A stretch of 64,000 nucleotides of DNA from Streptomyces sp. 2114.4 (GTDB taxonomy: Bacteria > Actinomycetota > Actinomycetes > Streptomycetales > Streptomycetaceae). The DNA is taken from assembly GCF_900187385.1 (NCBI RefSeq), contig NZ_FYEY01000001.1, positions 2,356,001 to 2,420,000 on the forward strand, read 5' to 3'. The notes beneath the pieces were generated by a model. The model had not been told where the DNA came from, searched no databases, and saw only the letters and a program-made list of their open reading frames with translations. The position numbers and the translations under genes were made by a program. Below are positions 58,409-64,000 of this stretch, piece by piece (positions within the stretch are counted from its first letter, which is position 1; every line of letters starts with the position of its first letter).

Positions 58409-59443
58409 CTACGCCCCGTGCGCGTCGACCTCCCGCAGATACGCCGCGCGGTCCGCCTCGTCGAGGAAGGAGGCGCGGAAGGAGTTGCGGGCGAGGGTAC
58501 GCAGCGTCTCGGCATCGAGGCCGAGGGCGTCGCGTACGGCGGTGAAGTTGTCGCCCGCGTAGCCGCCGAAGTAGGCCGGGTCGTCGGAGTTGACGGTCAC
58601 CAGCAGTCCGGCGTCCAGCATCGCGGGCAGCGGGTGGTCGGCGAGGTCGTCGATGACCCGCAGCCGGACGTTGGACAGCGGGCAGACGGTGAGCGGCACC
58701 TGCTCGGCCGCCAGTCGGGCCACCAGCCGCTCGTCCTCCAGGGAGCGCACCCCGTGGTCGATCCGGTCCACGCCGAGGACGTCCAGGGCCTCCCACACAT
58801 ACGCCGGGGGCCCCTCCTCCCCCGCGTGCGCCACGCACTTGAGCCCGGCCTCCCGGGCCAGCGCGAAGACCTCCTTGAACTTCGACGGCGGGTGCCCCAC
58901 CTCGGCGGAGTCCAGGCCGACGGCGGTGATCTTGTCGAGGAAGGGGCGGGCAGCCTCGAACGTCGCCAGGGCGGAATCGGCGCTCTCGTCGCGCAGGAAG
59001 CACATGATCAGGCGGGTGCTGATGCCGTAGGTCTCCTGGGCGCTGTCGAGCGCGCGGGCCAGGCCGTTGATGACCGTCGCGATCGGGACGCCGCGCGCGG
59101 TGTGCGCCTGCGGGTCGAAGAAGATCTCGGCGTGCCGTACGCCCTGTTCCCGGGCGCGGGCGAGGTAGGCGTGGGCGAGGTCGGCGAAGTCGTCCTCGGT
59201 GCGCAGTACGGCCATCAGCGCGTAGTAGAGGTTCAGGAACGACTGCAGATCGTCGAAGGAGTAGGCGCGGCGCAGCTCGTCCTCGGTGGAGTACGGCAGG
59301 GCGACGCCGTTGCGCTCGGCGAGCGCGAAGGCCAGTTCGGGCTCCAGGGTGCCCTCGATGTGCAGATGCAGCTCCGCTTTGGGCAGCGGCGCGGGGGCGG
59401 TTGCGGCGGAGGGGGAGGACGGGGAGGAAGCCACGCGGGTCAC
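58409..59443 (-). CDS. add: adenosine deaminase
   Basis: Predicted 344-residue cytoplasmic metalloenzyme converting adenosine to inosine. Zinc ligands in HLHIEGTLEPE (HxH), the HAGEEG motif and VTVNSDDPAYFGG (Asp pair) are intact, with DHGVRS in between. Ser/Ala-rich start. The GTG at 59443 has no clear ribosome site; an internal GTG four codons later is possible. A tandem repeat (59448-59536) lies directly upstream in the promoter region. Confidence 0.93.
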   Translation of the reverse strand: MTRVASSPSSPSAATAPAPLPKAELHLHIEGTLEPELAFALAERNGVALPYSTEDELRRAYSFDDLQSFLNLYYALMAVLRTEDDFADLAHAYLARAREQGVRHAEIFFDPQAHTARGVPIATVINGLARALDSAQETYGISTRLIMCFLRDESADSALATFEAARPFLDKITAVGLDSAEVGHPPSKFKEVFALAREAGLKCVAHAGEEGPPAYVWEALDVLGVDRIDHGVRSLEDERLVARLAAEQVPLTVCPLSNVRLRVIDDLADHPLPAMLDAGLLVTVNSDDPAYFGGYAGDNFTAVRDALGLDAETLRTLARNSFRASFLDEADRAAYLREVDAHGA

Positions 59444-59447
59444 ACCT

Positions 59448-59536
59448 GTTCTGCGGTTCGGAAGTGTTCTGCGGTTCGAAGGGTTCTACGGTTCGGAAGT
59501 GTTCTGCGGTTCGAAGTCTTCTGCGGTCCGGGAAGT
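59448..59536. repeat. 17-19-bp tandem repeat in the adenosine deaminase leader
   Basis: Five copies of a GTTCTGCGGTTCGGAAGT-like unit start at 59448, 59466, 59483, 59501 and 59518. Several have lost one base, so the period varies. The block begins 5 bp upstream of the add start. Confidence 0.9.
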
Positions 59537-59561
59537 CGTAGCGGTACGGGAAGGGTTGCGG

Positions 59562-60170
59562 TCAGCGGTCAGCGGTTACGGGGGCCTCGGCCGGTGACCG
59601 GAAGGGGCCCGTCCGGCGAGGAGGCGCCAGGTTATCCGGGCCGGTGGCCGGTGCCGCGGCGGCGCCCTGCCCGCCCGCGCGCCGGTTGCGTCCCAGCGGC
59701 GGAGGACGGGTGCGTTCTGCGGCGGAGCCGTCAGCCGCCGCCGCTCTCGACGCCGGCCAGTCGCCGCCCTCGATGGGGGTGCCGGTGGCGCGCAGCCGGG
59801 CGGCGAGACGGTCGGCGGCCAGGTAGACCCAGGCCCGTACGGTCCTGCCGTCCGCGCACACGGCGTCGGTGCGCACCCGCTCGTACAGGTTCTCCGGGTC
59901 GCCGGGGGCGTAGTCCTCCAGCCGGTCCAGGGTGGCGCACACCTCGTCGTAGTCGGTGTCGTGGGGCAGGACGAGGTCGCCGTGGACCACCGCGCCGGCC
60001 GGTCCGGCTGTCGCATACGGGTAGCCGGGGCCGTCGTAGAGCAGCGCGCCGCCGATATGGGCCGGTTCCTCGGCCGCGGTCCGGCCGCGCAGGGCCCAGG
60101 CGTGGTTGGCCTCACCCGGGCGCAGCGTTCCGTAGACGAAGAACGGCAGCCGCTCGGGCTCGGTGGTCAT
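59562..60170 (-). CDS. gamma-glutamylcyclotransferase-like (AIG2) protein
   Basis: Predicted 202-residue protein of the GGCT/AIG2 fold. It starts PFFVYGTLRPGEANHAW, the substrate-binding loop, with the catalytic Glu in LDRLEDYAPGDPENLYER. The last 50 residues are a Pro/Ala/Gly-rich tail without structure. The activity (5-oxoproline release) is likely but not certain. ATG 60170. Its final codons and stop lie within the heptamer repeat GGTCAGC. It is divergent from the SanA-like gene. Confidence 0.82.
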   Translation of the reverse strand: MTTEPERLPFFVYGTLRPGEANHAWALRGRTAAEEPAHIGGALLYDGPGYPYATAGPAGAVVHGDLVLPHDTDYDEVCATLDRLEDYAPGDPENLYERVRTDAVCADGRTVRAWVYLAADRLAARLRATGTPIEGGDWPASRAAAADGSAAERTRPPPLGRNRRAGGQGAAAAPATGPDNLAPPRRTGPFRSPAEAPVTADR

Positions 60171-60304
60171 GGCGGTGCTTCCTCTCCGTGCCGGGGTGCT
60201 CCCTCTGCCACGATGCCAGGCCGCCGGCGCAACCAACACGGCGCGGCAGGCGTCGCAGCCTGCGAGATCGATCACGACAGGCGAGATCGGAAACGGGGGC
60301 ACGG

Positions 60305-61093
60305 ATGCGAGGGCAGGAACCGGGGCCGGTGCGGCGCGCAGGGCTGCGCGTACGGCAGCGCGCACAGAGCGGAATACGCCGGATACGGCTGCCGCGGACC
60401 CGGCGTGACCGGCGCCGCGCCTATCAGGCCGTCGTCGCCCTGACGGTGCTGGCGCTGGCGCCCGCGACCTGGATGAACGCATCGGCGGGCCCCCGGGTGC
60501 GCAGTGTCGCGGACGCGCCCGCCGCACCCGTCGCCATCGTCTTCGGCGCGGGACTGTGGAACGGCGCGCCGTCCCCGTACCTCGCCCACCGGCTGGACGC
60601 GGCCGCCGCGCTGTACGACCGGGGCACGGTCCGCGCGGTCCTGGTCACCGGCGACAACAGCCGGGACGACTACGACGAGCCGGATGCGATGCGCGCTTAC
60701 CTGCTGCGGCACGGCGTCCCGGCCCGCAAGATCGTCAGCGACTACGCGGGCTTCGACACCTGGGACTCCTGCAGCCGTGCGCACCGGGTCTTCGGCGTGG
60801 ACCGGGCGGTACTGGTCAGCCAGGGCTTCCACATCCGGCGCGCGCTGGCGCTGTGCACGGCGGCCGGGGTCGACTCGTACGGCGTCGGGGTGGCCGCGAA
60901 GCACGATGTGACCTGGGCTTACGGCGGTGTCCGGGAGATCTTCGCGGCCGGGAAGGCAGCGGCGGACGCGCTGCTGCGGCCCGATCCGCACTTCCTCGGA
61001 CCGCACGAGAAGGGGGTGGCGGAGGCGCTGCGTCAGCGCCCCGCCACCCCCTCAAGCACGATCACGCCTGGGACGCCCGCGCGTAGAGGTTGA
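60305..61093 (+). CDS. SanA/YdcF-like envelope protein (DUF218)
   Basis: Predicted 262-residue protein with an Arg-rich cytoplasmic start, one transmembrane helix (AYQAVVALTVLALAPATWM) and an extracytoplasmic DUF218 domain: VAIVFGAGLWNGAPSPYLAHRL, TGDNSRDDYDEPDAM, DYAGFDTWDSCSRAHRVFG and VSQGFHIRRALALC. SanA-type proteins affect envelope barrier function. ATG 60305 follows GGGGG; the much longer frame upstream is an artefact. It overlaps the end of the protease gene on the other strand by 32 bp. Confidence 0.85.
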   Translation: MRGQEPGPVRRAGLRVRQRAQSGIRRIRLPRTRRDRRRAYQAVVALTVLALAPATWMNASAGPRVRSVADAPAAPVAIVFGAGLWNGAPSPYLAHRLDAAAALYDRGTVRAVLVTGDNSRDDYDEPDAMRAYLLRHGVPARKIVSDYAGFDTWDSCSRAHRVFGVDRAVLVSQGFHIRRALALCTAAGVDSYGVGVAAKHDVTWAYGGVREIFAAGKAAADALLRPDPHFLGPHEKGVAEALRQRPATPSSTITPGTPARRG

Positions 61094-62096
61094 GGACCTT
61101 CTCGCCGAAGTACGGGCTGTAGGAGACGCGGTCGCTGTCCGGGCCCGTGGGGCCGCCGCCGTTGAGGCCGCCGATCAGGCCGATGACCCGGCCGGTCCCG
61201 CTGTCCTCGTCGAAGTCGGCCAGCCAGGGGCTGCCGGAGGTGCCGCCGTAGAACCCGCCGCAGTCCATGCGCAGTTCATGGGTGCCGGACAGCCGGCTGG
61301 TGCGCGTGGCGCAGCGTACGGCCTTGTCCTGGGGGTCGTGACGGACGTTCGGGTAGCCGACGACGGTGACGTCATTGGCGTAACCGGGCGTCGGGGAGAG
61401 GGTGTTGCCGCCGGTGGTCTCCTCGACGGGCCGGCCGTCCTCGCCGGGTGCCACGGTGGCGAAGGCGAAGTCGAGGTCCGCCCCGGCGCCGGTGGTGCCA
61501 CGGCCGGGGTAGGCGAAGGTGTCCTCGATCGCCCAGACACCGTACGGCTGCTTGTCCGCGCCGGAACGATACTGCGGGACAAAAGCCGCCCTGGTGCCCG
61601 GATTGCAGTGCCCGGCGGTCAGGATCAGATTGCGGTGCGGGCTGTGCACCACGCTGGCGGTGCAGTGGTGCGCGCGGGCGTCCCCGTCCACGGAGAACAG
61701 CACGCCGACGGACGGCACACCGTCGAAGTGCCGCGCGGTGGCGGCCGACTTGGCGGCGGGGGCGGCCTTGGTGGCGGGCGCGGACCGGGCGTGGGCGGCC
61801 CGGTCCGAGGTGCCGCGCCCGGGGTCGGCCGGCGCGGCGGCCGCCATCCGGTCCGGCGTCCAGTAGGCGGCGGCGTCCCGGCTGGTCCAGGTGGCACCGG
61901 GGCGCGGGCTGGGGCTCGGCCCGTCACCGTGCGCCGCCGTGTGCGGGGCGTCCTGGGCGGCATGGCCCACGGAGGCGAGGGTCAGACACGCCGCCACACC
62001 GGCCACCGCGGTCCCGGCCGCGATCCAGCGCCGCCGGACCGGCCGCTTCTGCGCGTGCCGCGTCGCCGCACCGCGCCCGGTGGTATTGCGTTCCAC
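61062..62096 (-). CDS. secreted trypsin-like serine protease
   Basis: Predicted 344-residue exported protease: signal peptide RRRWIAAGTAVAGVAACLTL and an Ala-rich pro-region, then a chymotrypsin-fold domain. The triad is visible: NLILTAGHCNPG (His), GADLDFAFATV (Asp), and GGTSGSPWLADF (Ser); Cys pairs flank them. The GTG at 62096 is one base after the TGA of cutA, so translation is probably coupled to it. A protease downstream of CutA is an odd partner. Confidence 0.88.
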   Translation of the reverse strand: MERNTTGRGAATRHAQKRPVRRRWIAAGTAVAGVAACLTLASVGHAAQDAPHTAAHGDGPSPSPRPGATWTSRDAAAYWTPDRMAAAAPADPGRGTSDRAAHARSAPATKAAPAAKSAATARHFDGVPSVGVLFSVDGDARAHHCTASVVHSPHRNLILTAGHCNPGTRAAFVPQYRSGADKQPYGVWAIEDTFAYPGRGTTGAGADLDFAFATVAPGEDGRPVEETTGGNTLSPTPGYANDVTVVGYPNVRHDPQDKAVRCATRTSRLSGTHELRMDCGGFYGGTSGSPWLADFDEDSGTGRVIGLIGGLNGGGPTGPDSDRVSYSPYFGEKVLNLYARASQA

Positions 62097-62097
62097 G

Positions 62098-62466
62098 TCA
62101 GCTCGTCTCCTTCGCGACCCAGGACAGATAGCCGGCGCCACCGTGGGTGACCGGCGTGGCGATGATCTCGGGGGTGTCGTAGTCGTGCGCCTGCAGGAGG
62201 TAGGCCTCCAGGGCCGGGTAGCGCGCCTGGGCCGTCTTGAACAGCACCTGCCATTCCTGGCCGGTCTCGATCGCGCCGTCCCAGCGGTACACCGAGGTCA
62301 CCGGCGCACTGATCTGCGCGCAGGCGGCGAGCCGCTGCTCGATCGCGCCGCGGGCCAGGCCCACGGCCTTGGCCTCGCTGTCGACGGTGGTCATGACGGT
62401 CAGGAACCGGGCGTCCGGGTGCCCGGCGGATCCGGGTGGTCGGGTCGATTCGGTCGGGTCGGCCAC
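62098..62466 (-). CDS. cutA: divalent-cation tolerance protein CutA
   Basis: Predicted 122-residue cytoplasmic trimeric protein. The CutA core reads AIEQRLAACAQISAPVTSVYRWDGAI, then ETGQEWQVLFKTA with the conserved Glu/Lys and YDTPEIIATPVTHG with the Glu involved in metal binding. It was first linked to copper tolerance in E. coli; the true role is unsettled. GTG 62466 has AAGGA 7 bp upstream. The gene precedes the protease by 1 bp. Confidence 0.9.
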   Translation of the reverse strand: MADPTESTRPPGSAGHPDARFLTVMTTVDSEAKAVGLARGAIEQRLAACAQISAPVTSVYRWDGAIETGQEWQVLFKTAQARYPALEAYLLQAHDYDTPEIIATPVTHGGAGYLSWVAKETS

Positions 62467-62779
62467 AGGTGCATCCTTCGCGGTGGGGGGCGGGAGGGAT
62501 CGGGACAGACGGGACGGTGGGTCCGCGCCGCCGCCGAACCGGCTCGCCCGGCGGCCACGGAACCGCTCCGCATCGTACGGACCGAGATGATCATCCCGGA
62601 AGGGACCGGCCCGCCCGGCAGCGGGTATGCACCCGGACGCCGCCCCCTCCACGAGCCGGCTCCCGGACGGTTTCCGGCCGGCCCCCGGCCCGTGGTCGCG
62701 CTCCCCGGTTGCGTCCCGGGGCGCACCGGCAACGATGGAAAGGAAGCTCCGCCGCGTCCGCACGCGAAAGGCCGGCCTC

Positions 62780-63145
62780 ATGGACGATCTCGATGCACTC
62801 GCCCGTCACCTGCTCGACGAAGCCAGGACCTCCGCGCACGGACGCAGCGCCCACCTCTTCCTGCACGACGGCCCGCTGCGGCAGGCCGTGATCGCCCTGA
62901 CCGCGGGCACCGAGCTGGACGAGCACAACACTCCCCCGGCAGCGAGCCTGCACGTCCTGTACGGCCGGGTCCGGCTGACCGGGCAGGGTGGCGGTCCGGA
63001 GCTGAAGGCCGGTCAGGTCGCGATGCTCCCGCGCGAACGGCACGGGCTGCTGGCCCTGGAGAACGCGGCGGTGGTGCTGACGGCCGTCACCGGAGTCCCG
63101 CTGAGCGAGCGCCGTACGGCGGCCGCGGCGGGGGCACCGGGGTAG
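62780..63145 (+). CDS. small cupin-type protein
   Basis: Predicted 121-residue single-domain cupin with HLFLHDGPLRQAVIALTAGTELDEHNTPP and SLHVLYGRVRLTGQGG, then LKAGQVAMLPRERHGLLALE. The pattern fits cupins with His/Glu ligands (EHN, H), often in LuxR- or phosphate-independent stress loci; no role is certain. ATG 62780 has AAAGG 7 bp upstream; the ATG at 62735 would add 15 basic residues. Confidence 0.75.
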   Translation: MDDLDALARHLLDEARTSAHGRSAHLFLHDGPLRQAVIALTAGTELDEHNTPPAASLHVLYGRVRLTGQGGGPELKAGQVAMLPRERHGLLALENAAVVLTAVTGVPLSERRTAAAAGAPG

Positions 63146-63226
63146 GGGCGCAGCCGTGACCCCGGGCCGGGGTCTGTCCGAGGGGTCGAGCCGTCATCCT
63201 GGTCGCCGAGTCCACCCTGTGCCGGT

Positions 63227-64000
63227 TCACAGTGCGACCACGATTTTGCCGTGAACATGCCTCTCGGCCTGCGTCGTCACGGCTGCGCGAATCTGCTCGA
63301 CCGGGAAGGTCGCCGCGATCGGCACCGTGATCTCGCCGGAATGGATCGCGTCGGCGATCCGTTGCAGGGCGCCCGGACCCGCATCGAGGGCACCCGCCGT
63401 GCGCACGCCGGGCGGCGGGGCGGGGCCGTCGGCCACGACGGTGATCCGCTCGGGTGCCACGCCGAGCTCGAGCGCGGTCTCGGCCGCCTCCCTTCCGAAC
63501 AGGTCGGTTGCGGCGGTGATCCCCTCGGGCGCCAGGGCCCGCACCCGGTCCGCCAGGCCGGGGCCGTACGCCACGGGTTCGGCGCCGAGCCCGCGCAGGA
63601 ATCCGAACGTGCTCTCGGAGGCGGTGCCGAGCACCCGGGCACCCGCAAGCTTCGCCAACTGCACGGCGAAGACGCCCACGCCACCCGCCGCCCCACCGAT
63701 CAGGACGGTGTCCCCGGCGCGGAGCCCGATCGCGGCGAGCGCGGCGGAGGCCGTCAGACCGGACACCACAAGCGTGGCCGCCACCTCGTCGCCGATGCCC
63801 TCCGGGGTGGGCCACAGCGTTGCCGCGGGTGTCTTGACCAGCACGAAATCGGCGACGGACCGGCCGATCGCAGCCCCGTACACCCGGTCGCCGGTCGCGA
63901 ATCCCGTGGCGTCGGCGCCCACCTCGTCCACCACTCCGGCGAAGTCGCTGCCGAACCCGGCCGGCAAGGTGATGCCGAACCGCGCCGCCATGTCGGGCTG
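63227..64000 (-). CDS. zinc-less alcohol dehydrogenase/quinone oxidoreductase, 5' truncated by window end
   Basis: Frame is open to the window end (reading QPDMAARFG at the edge), so the N terminus lies outside. About 257 residues are visible: GSDFAGVVDEVGADATGFA near the start, the Rossmann motif IGGAAGGVGVFAVQLAKLAGAR, and a C-terminal PVEQIRAAVTTQAERHVHGKIVVAL, all typical of medium-chain zinc-independent NADP oxidoreductases. The stop is at 63227, with the cupin gene on the opposite strand 81 bp away. Confidence 0.85.
   Translation of the reverse strand, partial: QPDMAARFGITLPAGFGSDFAGVVDEVGADATGFATGDRVYGAAIGRSVADFVLVKTPAATLWPTPEGIGDEVAATLVVSGLTASAALAAIGLRAGDTVLIGGAAGGVGVFAVQLAKLAGARVLGTASESTFGFLRGLGAEPVAYGPGLADRVRALAPEGITAATDLFGREAAETALELGVAPERITVVADGPAPPPGVRTAGALDAGPGALQRIADAIHSGEITVPIAATFPVEQIRAAVTTQAERHVHGKIVVAL

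Overview
The window is a GC-rich (about 70-73% by eye) actinobacterial chromosome segment, almost certainly Streptomyces. Evidence: strong G/C third-codon bias, the fasR-fabD-fabH-acpP-fabF type II fatty acid cluster, a DUF3145 gene, an HrdA-type sigma factor beside dnaG and dgt, many MerR/MarR/TetR/LacI/LysR regulators paired with metabolic genes, and leaderless promoters with TANNNT -10 boxes 6-7 bp before the start codon. It looks like core-arm chromosome: I see no phage, IS element, integrase, CRISPR array or secondary-metabolite cluster.

Layout. 0-5 kb: a truncated DUF1023 hydrolase, a membrane acyltransferase, a MerR regulator with its aldo/keto reductase, and a serine beta-lactamase-like hydrolase. 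5-11 kb: pirin, then the FasR regulator and the fatty acid cluster, closed by a perfect 20-bp stem terminator facing an NAD-binding oxidoreductase. 11.8-20 kb: DUF3145, a GDSL lipoprotein, aldose epimerase, a beta-solenoid-like lipoprotein, a GH3 beta-glucosidase divergent from a TetR regulator, and a zinc-ribbon/LppU-like membrane protein. 20-25 kb: a secreted pyroglutamyl-peptidase homologue with Ser in place of the catalytic Cys, a LysR regulator divergent from a PLP ammonia-lyase-type enzyme, and an orphan histidine kinase. 25-31 kb: a complete ribose uptake operon (LacI, rbsA, rbsC, rbsB, rbsK) with twin operators. 31-36 kb: a 41-residue membrane peptide, the fossil of an ohr gene fused behind a quinone-oxidoreductase-like gene, a divergent MarR regulator, and an MFS exporter facing a GntR-TetR fusion regulator across a three-site operator. 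36-45 kb: an MreB-like protein, thioredoxin plus phosphatase, cupin, family 2 glycosyltransferase, DUF5996, SpoIIE-type phosphatase, and a hydrolase/TetR pair whose promoters overlap in one palindrome. 46.8-47.3 kb: three tRNA genes. 47.4-64 kb: xylulokinase-like kinase, HrdA sigma factor, DNA primase, threonine dehydratase-type enzyme, FAD reductase, dGTPase, sirohydrochlorin chelatase, adenosine deaminase, GGCT-like protein, SanA/YdcF-like protein, serine protease, CutA, cupin, and a truncated zinc-less alcohol dehydrogenase.

How genes work together. FasR very likely activates the four-gene acyl chain initiation/elongation cluster. The ribose operon imports and phosphorylates ribose under its LacI repressor. 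dnaG, hrdA and dgt form a replication/transcription/nucleotide-pool neighbourhood. Several regulator-target pairs have operators readable directly from the sequence. The MerR-type promoter of the aldo/keto reductase operon has a near copy 7.7 kb away in front of an unrelated oxidoreductase.

The most unusual signals are not single genes. They are (1) the duplicated MerR-type promoter; (2) the overlapping leaderless TetR/hydrolase promoters; (3) the in-frame ohr fossil; (4) the codon-usage mosaic in the orphan kinase; and (5) a striking number of private short tandem repeats in gene ends and intergenic gaps, including an 8-bp unit repeated 14 times next to a four-tract G5 quadruplex motif upstream of dnaG. 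I did not find a gene set that I could defend as a wholly new system.
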